From assembly GCA_026785865.1 (NCBI GenBank), contig JAJAZG010000051.1:1-10592 (forward strand): a stretch of 10,592 nt of DNA. The letters run 5' to 3'. Positions 1 through 5,540 of the stretch are shown one piece after another. A program made the translations under genes and the position numbers. Numbering within the stretch: the stretch's first letter is position 1; every line of letters begins with the position of its first letter. Source of the DNA: Pseudanabaena sp. CAN_BIN31 (GTDB lineage: Bacteria > Cyanobacteriota > Cyanobacteriia > Pseudanabaenales > Pseudanabaenaceae). Below the pieces are notes generated by a model, which did no database searches, had not been told where the DNA came from, and saw only the letters and a list, made by a program, of their open reading frames with translations.

Positions 1-592
1 GAGGTAGCGCGTACCATTGACCAGCATTAACGCGGCTAGGCACGAGATAATCCCGCGCTCCTTCAGGTGTAGAACGGCAAAGAATCGGCGTTTCTACTTC
101 CATAAATCCATGTTCATCTTCAAGGAAGCGGCGGATTGATTTGACCACTTCAAAGCGCAACTTGAGGTTATTGGCTAGGCGATCGCCACGCATATCGAGG
201 TAGCGATATTTAAAGCGCAATTCTTCCTTAATTGTGTCAGCATCGGAAATTAGGAACGGTAGCGGCTTGGTGACGGCATTGAGCAATTCAATCGATTCAG
301 CATAAATTTCGACTTCGCCTGTGGCGAGTTTGGGATTGAGCGACTCATCGGGACGCTTAGAAACTTTACCGATGATTTTTACCACATACTCATTTCGCAT
401 TTCCCCAGCTAATTCATAGGAAATAGGAGTACGTTGGGGATCGCTGACGATTTGCAAGATTCCTGTGCGATCGCGCAAATCTAAAAAGATCACTCCACCA
501 TGATCCCGTCTGCGATCAATCCAACCGCACAGGCTAACTGTTTGTCCGAGATGTTCGGTATTGAGGTGACCGCAATAGTGACTACGCATCAT
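1..592 (-). CDS. aspS: Aspartyl-tRNA synthetase, N-terminal part (gene runs off the left edge)
   Basis: Class II aminoacyl-tRNA synthetase that charges tRNA-Asp with aspartate in the cytoplasm (AspRS; many bacteria without AsnRS use a nondiscriminating form). About 197 codons are visible. The protein begins MRSHYCGHLN. The OB-fold anticodon-binding domain follows at about residues 15-105, with GWIDRRRDHGGVIFLDLRDR and later LRFKYRYLDMR. The start of the catalytic domain has the class II motif 1 region FMEVETPILCRSTPEGARDY and ends at the window edge in VPSRVNAGQWYALP, all typical of bacterial AspRS. Two ATG codons are adjacent (592-590 and 589-587); I chose the outer one, but the inner gives the more family-like MRSHYCG start. 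No strong Shine-Dalgarno sequence is visible. The frame is open to base 2. Most of the catalytic core is outside the window, so specificity (Asp only or Asp/Asn) cannot be judged. Confidence 0.95.
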   Translation of the reverse strand, partial: MMRSHYCGHLNTEHLGQTVSLCGWIDRRRDHGGVIFLDLRDRTGILQIVSDPQRTPISYELAGEMRNEYVVKIIGKVSKRPDESLNPKLATGEVEIYAESIELLNAVTKPLPFLISDADTIKEELRFKYRYLDMRGDRLANNLKLRFEVVKSIRRFLEDEHGFMEVETPILCRSTPEGARDYLVPSRVNAGQWYALP

Positions 593-624
593 GATTTTCT
601 GGTTCAAAGACTGGCTTAGAGTAT

Positions 625-640
625 GGTTTTCGGGTTTTCG
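625..640. repeat. Short tandem repeat, two copies of GGTTTTCG
   Basis: GGTTTTCG occurs twice in perfect tandem (625-632, 633-640), followed by GGT. It lies 33 nt upstream of the aspS start, in the leader of that gene. It may only be a slippage product; no function is implied. Confidence 0.5.
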
Positions 641-715
641 GGTAGCTGATAGGGACAAAATAGGAGACACGCTTGTTAAGCAATATTTAATACACTTTTT
701 TGATTTTGGCATATT

Positions 716-727
716 TTGAGCGCTCAA
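716..727. promoter_or_regulatory. 12-bp perfect palindrome upstream of aspS
   Basis: TTGAGCGCTCAA is a perfect dyad at 716-727, and a further half site TGAGCG lies at 750-755. It sits about 125 bp upstream of aspS, where a dimeric regulator could bind. I cannot assign it to a known regulator, and a chance palindrome is possible. Confidence 0.25.
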
Positions 728-784
728 CTTTATCCATGCACTTTATGAATGAGCGTAGACAACTACCTTGCACAAAATATTCAC

Positions 785-802
785 ATATGATGATCGTCAT
801 AT
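785..802. promoter_or_regulatory. 18-bp near-perfect palindrome (operator-like)
   Basis: ATATGATGATCGTCATAT reads as a dyad with one mismatched pair (791 against 796). It abuts and overlaps by 3 bp the left end of the inverted-repeat element at 800-913. It could be an operator in the aspS upstream region or a part of the element's insertion site. Function is unknown. Confidence 0.3.
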
Positions 803-913
803 AGCTGTCGCCTCTTGTATCAAGACAAATCAAAACCCCAAAGAGAGTTACGGCGCGGAGCGCCGCAACTCTCTTTGGGATTTTATATCCTAACAGGACT
901 GGCGACAGCTATA
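800..913. repeat. 114-bp element with 13-bp terminal inverted repeats enclosing a long hairpin
   Basis: TATAGCTGTCGCC at 800-812 is exactly the reverse complement of 901-913, giving perfect 13-bp terminal inverted repeats. Between them lie a 5-bp mini-hairpin (813-825, TCTTG/CAAGA) and the long hairpin at 832-884. There is no coding capacity. I see no clear target-site duplication in the flanks. The structure resembles a MITE or a dispersed extragenic palindromic repeat of cyanobacteria; copy number in the genome cannot be judged from this window. Confidence 0.5.
832..884 (-). terminator. 25-bp stem hairpin, terminator-like, with G-U pairs in minus-strand RNA
   Basis: Arms 837-849 and 867-879 (CCCAAAGAGAGTT / AACTCTCTTTGGG) pair perfectly. 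Inner arms 851-856 and 860-865 (CGGCGC/GCGCCG) close on a 3-nt loop at 857-859, and AAAA 832-835 faces TTTT 881-884. The two mismatches (836/880 and 850/866) are A-C on the plus strand but G-U in minus-strand RNA, which would make one continuous 25-bp stem followed by TTTTGATTT. It lies 107 bp past the stop of the kinase gene, so it may be a back-up terminator or an RNA processing structure. Confidence 0.6.
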
Positions 914-933
914 CTTGGGCAAATAAAAACCAG

Positions 934-984
934 AACCAAAAAAGCTGTGACGCACGCTGCGCGTGCGCCACAGCTTTTTTGGTT
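934..984 (-). terminator. Rho-independent terminator of the UbiB-type kinase gene
   Basis: Arms 934-949 and 969-984 (AACCAAAAAAGCTGTG and its complement) plus inner arms 951-957 and 961-967 (CGCACGC/GCGTGCG) close on a 3-nt loop at 958-960. The single mismatch 950/968 is A-C on the plus strand and G-U in minus-strand RNA, so the minus transcript forms a 24-bp stem with its T run in the 3' arm. The hairpin begins 6 nt after the TAA stop of the gene at 991-2682, as expected for its terminator. Being nearly symmetric, it could also act on plus-strand transcripts. Confidence 0.8.
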
Positions 985-990
985 TTATAA

Positions 991-2682
991 TTATTGTTCG
1001 GCGATACTATCAATTTTTTCACGGAGCGATAGCTGGATTAGGGCGCGAATTAGGGATAGTCCCGAAAAACTAGCGGCGACAAAAACAGCGATCGCCCAGC
1101 CAGTATAGGCAGTAGCGCCAACTAATAGGACGGCTCCTGCTAAGGCTAAAAACCCTGTGAGACAGGCATAGATTAAAGCTTTAACCGCAATATTAATCCG
1201 TTTGAGCGTGCGATCGCTTTCGGACGACTTGACCTGAATCATCAACTCACCGCGCTCGATTCGTTCTTCCAAACGCTCTAACAAGATTTCCATCCGACTG
1301 GGTTTATTGAGTTGATAGATGAGAAAGTCTTTCCCTTGTTGAGCTAATGCTCCTAAAGTGTTACCCCTTCCTTTGGCGAGGACAATACTCTTAACAAAAG
1401 GCTGAGCGGCGGTGGTGAAGTTATATTCTGGATCGAGGATTCGGGCGATACCATCAAGGGTGGTGAGAGATTTAAGTAGATAAGTCATCTGTGGCGGTAA
1501 ACGAAAGGGGCGCTTCTCAAATATGGCAACTAATTCCCCTTTAATTTGTTCAAACTCATAGACATTGACAGGTCTTTCAGTAAAACGATCTAAAATAAAT
1601 TTTAACATCCGTTTAATCGGACTCATATCGGCGATCGGTTCGATGAAACCCATATTTACCAATGTATTAACAACTTCATTAGTATCTTTCCGCAGCACTG
1701 CGAAGAAAGTCTTAACCATTTGATCTTTTGCCATCGTTTTCACTTCCGCCATCATGCCATAATCATAGAAAATCAGACTTCCATTGGGACTGACCGCTAA
1801 ATTACCAGGATGCGGATCGGCGTGAAAGAATCCATCTTGTAAAAATTGTTTGAGATAGCAACAGATTCCCAATTGATTAATTTCTTTAGGGTTCAATCCA
1901 CAGGCTTCGAGGGCTTGGCGATCATTTATTTTGATACCAGGCACATATTCTAAGGTCAAGACCATGGTAGTAGAATATTCCCAATAAATTTTGGGGACGA
2001 CTATGCGCGGATAACCTTCAAAATTTTTGCGAAAGCGATCGGCATTGCTCCCTTCGATCGCATAATCAATTTCTTGATAGAGAATTGCAAAAAACTCATC
2101 ATAAATCCCTTCCAAATTATATGCGCGCGTCCAAGCAAAATAACGGCGAAAAACTTTGAGAAGTTTGCCAACAGCGAGGAAATCTAGATCGAATAGCTTT
2201 CTCAATCCTGCCCGTTGCACTTTGACGACCACCTCTTCGCCAGTATGCAGTGTGGCGCGATGCACTTGTCCGAGGCTAGCCGCCGCAAGTGGGATTTCAT
2301 TAAAATCGCGATAGATCGTATAAAGAGATTTTCCGAGTTCGAGTTCGATGATGTCTCTAGCTTCTTTAGAGCTAAAGGCTGGCACTTTGTCTTGAAGCTG
2401 TGCCAAGGTGTTGATGTATTCAGGCGGTAAAAGATCGACGCGAGTGGAGAGGGATTGACCGACTTTGATAAATGTTGGCCCGAGTTCGAGCATATTGCGA
2501 ACTAGCCATACAGCCCTTTTGCTACGAGTATCCGATGTATTGTTTTGCCAAAAATTGTCCCACCAGATAAAAAATAGGAATGTAAACGCAGCTAAAAATA
2601 CTTCACGTTGACGCTTGCCTGAAGAGCTTCGACCCTTCTGCCAGCGCAGCTTTTTATATGGTAATTGGGCGATCGCAGACAT
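991..2682 (-). CDS. ABC1/AarF/UbiB family atypical protein kinase-like protein
   Basis: 563-aa member of the ABC1/UbiB family, membrane-associated ATP-binding proteins tied to quinone or isoprenoid lipid metabolism (plastoquinone/tocopherol in phototrophs). The family hallmarks are all visible: KxGQ motif as KVGQ at 73-76, alanine-rich nucleotide loop AAASLGQV at 133-140, ATP-anchoring lysine in VVVK (Lys154), the QEIDYAIEGSNADRF block at 203-217, catalytic HADPHPGN at 287-294, and the DFG equivalent DYG at 307-309. Two hydrophobic segments near 499-522 and 526-548 look like a C-terminal membrane anchor; the first 45 residues contain another hydrophobic stretch. Length fits cyanobacterial members. 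The ATG at 2682 has no strong Shine-Dalgarno sequence. It is expressed alone: a promoter gap lies upstream and a hairpin terminator 6 nt after the stop. The exact substrate is unknown, so I give no symbol. Confidence 0.93.
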   Translation of the reverse strand: MSAIAQLPYKKLRWQKGRSSSGKRQREVFLAAFTFLFFIWWDNFWQNNTSDTRSKRAVWLVRNMLELGPTFIKVGQSLSTRVDLLPPEYINTLAQLQDKVPAFSSKEARDIIELELGKSLYTIYRDFNEIPLAAASLGQVHRATLHTGEEVVVKVQRAGLRKLFDLDFLAVGKLLKVFRRYFAWTRAYNLEGIYDEFFAILYQEIDYAIEGSNADRFRKNFEGYPRIVVPKIYWEYSTTMVLTLEYVPGIKINDRQALEACGLNPKEINQLGICCYLKQFLQDGFFHADPHPGNLAVSPNGSLIFYDYGMMAEVKTMAKDQMVKTFFAVLRKDTNEVVNTLVNMGFIEPIADMSPIKRMLKFILDRFTERPVNVYEFEQIKGELVAIFEKRPFRLPPQMTYLLKSLTTLDGIARILDPEYNFTTAAQPFVKSIVLAKGRGNTLGALAQQGKDFLIYQLNKPSRMEILLERLEERIERGELMIQVKSSESDRTLKRINIAVKALIYACLTGFLALAGAVLLVGATAYTGWAIAVFVAASFSGLSLIRALIQLSLREKIDSIAEQ

Positions 2683-2941
2683 ATTTTGCCAAGGGTTGCC
2701 ATGCTAACTAGCAATGTTGTGTTCATCTTACCCAAATTACTGCTTAATTTATAGTTTGCCGCACAGATGACGTTGCAAACCATATGCTGCTTTGTCTGTT
2801 GTCATACAGCAAAAATGGCAAGACTTTGCTATGGTCATTGGCGATCGCCATAAATCCTCAAGTATATGCATACTCCCTTCCCAGTCAGAGATTAGCGTTG
2901 CTTTAGTTCGGTGAGCATATCAACAAGTGCTGCTATTCTCA
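2683..2941. other. 259-bp intergenic region between the NERD gene and the UbiB-type gene
   Basis: No supported gene. It must hold the promoter of the UbiB-type gene on the minus strand. A HIP1 palindrome (GCGATCGC) lies at 2841-2848, and a short dyad AGTAT-ATGC-ATACT at 2861-2874. No convincing terminator follows the NERD gene. The right end (about 2915-2941) belongs to the block that is repeated in decayed form at 5422-5510. Confidence 0.6.
2748..2778 (-). promoter_or_regulatory. Possible promoter of the UbiB-type kinase gene
   Basis: On the minus strand, TTGCAA (2773-2778) is followed after 19 nt by TATAAA (2748-2753), about 65 nt upstream of the ATG at 2682. The spacing is longer than the 17 nt ideal, so this is a weak candidate, chosen because it is the best sigma70-like pair in the gap. 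Confidence 0.25.
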
Positions 2942-4006
2942 CTAATTATTTGTCGGAGAGTTGGTATGAAATAACTGCGAAGTTCCACATTTTTCACATT
3001 CAGTAAAAAATTGCAAACCGCTTTTTCTAATTTTTTGGCGATCGCCACAAGAAGCACATATATTTTTGATCGCCGTATTTTTACCGCAATCGTCACATCT
3101 AAAATAATAATTGCGAACATACTGAATTGATAAATTTGAGCTTCGACAATAGGAACAAGTGTTTTTTGAAGTTGGATTTACAACTTTGGCGATTGGCTTA
3201 TTGGTATTGTTTGATTTCTGAAGATTGCTTGAAGTAATCGGAATAATCTTTTTCTGTAATGGTTTTGCGATCGCATTAGAAGCTGGCAGAATTTCAATAA
3301 CTGGACTGAGATAATTTGAATTATTTATGAGATTGCTATTTTGATTGATTGAAGATGCTTTAACTTTCGCAGGTTTGTGATGCGTTAACAAAAACTGACT
3401 AATTCTGGGTATCTCATCCTTCGCAAGCTCATAGGGAGGATCTAGGCTGAGTAGGCTATTTGCTTTACGGTATTTCATTACGATCGCCTTAACCTTGTCA
3501 GAAATTTGATCGGCTTTATAGACAATATCGAGCTTGTTGTTTTTGGGGCGATTGATAATTCCCGAATCAGAAATTGCTACTAATATATCAATTGGCATTT
3601 TCGTAAAATGCGTCTGCATAAACAGTATCTTACCCAGTAGAGTCTCAACATGTTTTTCTAAATAATCTTTGAGAAATTTCTCCTGTCTCTGCGCTTGCAA
3701 AATCGGTGAAGGCATTCCTTGCCAAGCATTATTAAACAAACGCTTCCATTCGCCGAGTTCATTCACCTCGATACGAGTAGTCACGCTTTTGCTCTCGATG
3801 ATTACCATGCCATAACGATGCAATACCAAATGATCGATCTGGCAAGCATCTCCCGCTTTTTCAAAGCGCAAATTATTAAAAACTAGAAATTGTGGATCGT
3901 CTTTAAATTCACGTCTGAGATAAAAAGCCATCTGAGATTCTGCAATGTATCCCGCTTGCTCAAATTTATCGTTTGTTTCTACACGCTCAAATTCTTTAAC
4001 AATCAT
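2942..4006 (-). CDS. NERD-domain (nuclease-related) protein with two C-terminal zinc ribbons
   Basis: 354 aa. Residues about 15-130 match the NERD domain, a PD-(D/E)XK-like nuclease fold: an acidic residue in IAESQMAFYL (Glu23), QIDHLVL (Asp58), and IIESKS giving the E-x-K pair (Glu71, Lys73). These fit a metal-dependent catalytic centre. A central helical part follows, then a low-complexity Asn/Ser/Lys-rich linker (about 212-280). Two four-cysteine zinc ribbons close the protein: Cys284/287/304/307 and Cys317/320/337/340. The likely role is nucleic-acid binding or cleavage, but no substrate is known. The ATG at 4006 has AGGGG 12 nt upstream, a rather long spacing. It lies 56 nt downstream of the Fic gene on the same strand and may be co-transcribed. 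It carries HIP1 sites (3038, 3267), unlike the R-M operon. Its 3' end has a decayed relative at 5422-5510. Confidence 0.85.
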   Translation of the reverse strand: MIVKEFERVETNDKFEQAGYIAESQMAFYLRREFKDDPQFLVFNNLRFEKAGDACQIDHLVLHRYGMVIIESKSVTTRIEVNELGEWKRLFNNAWQGMPSPILQAQRQEKFLKDYLEKHVETLLGKILFMQTHFTKMPIDILVAISDSGIINRPKNNKLDIVYKADQISDKVKAIVMKYRKANSLLSLDPPYELAKDEIPRISQFLLTHHKPAKVKASSINQNSNLINNSNYLSPVIEILPASNAIAKPLQKKIIPITSSNLQKSNNTNKPIAKVVNPTSKNTCSYCRSSNLSIQYVRNYYFRCDDCGKNTAIKNICASCGDRQKIRKSGLQFFTECEKCGTSQLFHTNSPTNN

Positions 4007-4062
4007 TATGTTTACCGACCCCTAAATAATCTTTCTAATTTGTAAAACCAACAGAGCGTGGC

Positions 4063-5244
4063 TCATTCTTGATTGGTGTATAGTTTTGGAAACCACCGTT
4101 CTACGACATTGATAGGAAATCCCAATCTTACTGGCTTTTTTGGACTATCTGAAATCAGAAGCTTAGCATCTAAAAGGCTCTGCAACACCGTTCGGGCTTG
4201 TCGATCTTGATAGCCTGTCAGATAAGCAGCCTTGCCTCGCCCAAACTCTCCAGCCAGTAGCGCTTCCTGTAATAGTGCAAAAGAACCCTTCTTCAAACGC
4301 CCTGCTCTCACCTCCTCTTCAACATACAGCGCCATGCGATTAAGTAGCTCTGATGGCTCGATCAGTGATTCCATAAAGTTCACTTGGTCAATACAAACTT
4401 CTAAAAAGAATTCACAAAAATCCTGTAAACCTTTCGCTGTGAGATTACCCCGACCATCGAAATCATGATCGCGTTGTTGATCCGCAGCCATTAGCAAAGA
4501 CTTATATTTGCCCACTTGCCTTGCCAGTCCACGAGAAACTGACCAGAGACTATTCGCAATCCCTATCTGCTTTAAATAGGCGTGAGAGAGAAGACGAGTC
4601 ACACGTCCATTGCCATCTAAAAAAGGATGAATCCACAGTAAGCGATGGTGTGAAGCAGCCACAGCAATTACTTGTTGGACTCTGGAAAGGCGATCGCATC
4701 GATAAACCTCGGCAAAGCGATCAAGAAAGCGCGGAACCGACTCAGCATTTGGCGGAATATGCCTGCCTACGCTCACACCTTGATTTCTTAATTCGCCTGG
4801 AATCACCTCACGGCGATCGCCTGTATCAGGATTTTCAACCCACAGCAGTTCTTCGGGTAACTTGCTACAAAACTCACGATGAATCCCCCTAATATAATCT
4901 GCGGAAACAACATTAACACTAGAGCCTTCCAAGTCAATCCGTCTCTGTACCTCAATATGCGCTTTTGCCTCTAGTTGAAGCGATCGTTTTTGTGTGTTTT
5001 GAGAGTAGTCACCTACCAAAGCGCGATCAATATCACGCAAATGTGTGTTGTGTCCCTCGATCAGATTGCTGTAATAGCAGTTCATCGAACGAACAAGATC
5101 TCTGATTGCTAGAGCAACGCTAGGTTTTAACTTGCTGCCTAAAGCGCTTGACTTAGCTGCTAGCTCCATTGCCAAGTCCTCCAGTCTGCGATCACCCTGT
5201 GCTGGCATCAGTGGCTCAATTAGTGAAATCGGCTCATAGTCCAC
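4063..5244 (-). CDS. Fic family protein (AMP/NMP transferase) with N-terminal inhibitory motif
   Basis: 393 aa. The Fic core shows the complete catalytic motif HPFLDGNGRVTR, with His206 and Arg214/217, which transfers a nucleotide monophosphate (usually AMP) to a target protein hydroxyl. A Fic_N-type segment contains SNLIEG at 59-64, matching the (S/T)xxxE(G/N) inhibitory motif: Glu63 would block ATP in the resting state, so regulation is probably intramolecular and no separate antitoxin is needed. A flap region lies near 153-170. The last 75 residues (SFALLQEALL to the end) look like a winged-helix DNA-binding domain, common in such proteins and consistent with autoregulation. The GTG start at 5244 is supported by GGAG 9 nt upstream. 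It contains HIP1 sites (4690, 4813). The NERD gene follows 56 nt downstream. The protein target is unknown. Confidence 0.92.
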   Translation of the reverse strand: MDYEPISLIEPLMPAQGDRRLEDLAMELAAKSSALGSKLKPSVALAIRDLVRSMNCYYSNLIEGHNTHLRDIDRALVGDYSQNTQKRSLQLEAKAHIEVQRRIDLEGSSVNVVSADYIRGIHREFCSKLPEELLWVENPDTGDRREVIPGELRNQGVSVGRHIPPNAESVPRFLDRFAEVYRCDRLSRVQQVIAVAASHHRLLWIHPFLDGNGRVTRLLSHAYLKQIGIANSLWSVSRGLARQVGKYKSLLMAADQQRDHDFDGRGNLTAKGLQDFCEFFLEVCIDQVNFMESLIEPSELLNRMALYVEEEVRAGRLKKGSFALLQEALLAGEFGRGKAAYLTGYQDRQARTVLQSLLDAKLLISDSPKKPVRLGFPINVVERWFPKLYTNQE

Positions 5245-5253
5245 CTAATTTAT

Positions 5254-5257
5254 CTCC
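5254..5257 (-). promoter_or_regulatory. Ribosome binding site that fixes the GTG start of the Fic gene
   Basis: GGAG on the minus strand, 9 nt before the GTG at 5244-5242. It supports GTG as the true start over later in-frame ATG codons, all of which would delete N-terminal sequence. Confidence 0.7.
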
Positions 5258-5272
5258 AACTATTTCTCGGTT

Positions 5273-5283
5273 TTTTGCCGATC
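5273..5283 (-). repeat. Third copy of the GATCGGCAAAA repeat, in the Fic leader
   Basis: GATCGGCAAAA on the minus strand (TTTTGCCGATC on plus), identical over 11 nt to the tandem pair at 5340-5363. It lies between the -10 box and the ribosome binding site, where a bound protein would block transcription or elongation. Confidence 0.6.
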
Positions 5284-5303
5284 TTTAAATTGCCTGTAAT
5301 CGA

Positions 5304-5309
5304 ATTATA
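5304..5309 (-). promoter_or_regulatory. Candidate -10 box of the Fic gene
   Basis: A perfect TATAAT on the minus strand, about 60 nt upstream of the GTG start. I see no matching -35 hexamer 16-18 nt further upstream, so the promoter may need an activator or be weak. GATCGGCAAAA repeats lie on both sides of it. Confidence 0.45.
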
Positions 5310-5339
5310 TATTGAATCTTAGCTCGCATAGTTACTATT

Positions 5340-5363
5340 TTTTGCCGATCATTTTGCCGATCA
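5340..5363 (-). repeat. Tandem 12-bp repeat upstream of the Fic promoter
   Basis: TTTTGCCGATCA occurs twice in perfect tandem (5340-5351 and 5352-5363), followed by a T run. A third 11-nt copy lies at 5273-5283. Relative to the TATAAT box the pair sits about 31-54 bp upstream, so the three copies flank the promoter. The arrangement looks like binding sites for a transcription factor, possibly the Fic protein itself through its winged-helix tail; this is inference. Confidence 0.6.
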
Positions 5364-5421
5364 TTTTTTTTCAAAAATTTGGACACAAGAACAACAAGCT
5401 AAACATGTGGGCGATCGCCTA

Positions 5422-5510
5422 ACATTTCATCAAGTACTGCTATTGCCATCAATTATGCTTAAGAAATTAGAATTAAATAAACATGAAATATTATATTTTT
5501 TACATTCAGT
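5422..5510 (-). pseudogene. Decayed copy of the 3' end of the NERD/zinc-ribbon gene
   Basis: Aligned by eye to 2917-3004 (last codons of the NERD gene plus about 25 nt past its stop), with one 1-nt gap, I count 59 identities in 87 columns. The match is strongest at both ends: 26 of 33 at one end and ATTTTT-ACATTCAGT with a single C/T change at the other. In frame, the fragment reads TECKKYNISCLFNSNF against TECEKCGTSQLFHTNS in the intact protein, 8 of 16 identical; the last zinc cysteine pair is broken (KCG to KYN). It begins about 31 nt after the M1 stop and, by chance or history, shares the M1 frame. No upstream part of such a gene remains. It may be a recombination or insertion scar. Chance similarity in AT-rich DNA is unlikely but not excluded. 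Confidence 0.55.
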
Positions 5511-5540
5511 GATTTGACATCTTTTTAGCGTAAATTTATG

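Larger units (their letters stand above)
593..990. other. 398-bp intergenic region between the UbiB-type gene and aspS, rich in palindromes
   Basis: No credible gene lies here; the one longer plus-strand reading frame (815-1108) runs through both hairpins and into the antisense of the kinase gene. From right to left the region holds a terminator hairpin (934-984), a 114-bp inverted-repeat element enclosing a second hairpin (800-913), an 18-bp near-palindrome (785-802), a 12-bp perfect palindrome TTGAGCGCTCAA (716-727) and a short tandem repeat (625-640). The aspS promoter must lie on the minus strand somewhere between 593 and about 800. The AT-rich stretch around 680-700 could contain its -10 box, but I see no convincing -35/-10 pair. 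Confidence 0.7.

Noticed and set aside
800..913. Insertion sequence remnant with a transposase
   Set aside because: There is no transposase-like coding sequence between the inverted repeats and no clear target-site duplication, so I call it only an inverted-repeat element.
815..1108. Plus-strand open frame of 97 codons
   Set aside because: It crosses two hairpins and then runs antisense through the C-terminus of the kinase gene; no protein-like features.
2592..2783. Minus-strand 63-codon frame upstream of the kinase start
   Set aside because: It overlaps the N-terminus of the kinase gene in another frame, has no recognisable motif and covers the probable promoter region.
2920..3120. Minus-strand 66-codon frame overlapping the NERD 3' end
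   Set aside because: It overlaps the NERD gene in another frame across its zinc-ribbon codons, whose cysteine pattern is clearly the real product.
5273..5363. CRISPR-like or origin-iteron array
   Set aside because: There are only three 11-12-bp copies with unequal spacing (12 and 67 bp), no spacers of constant length and no cas or replication gene nearby.
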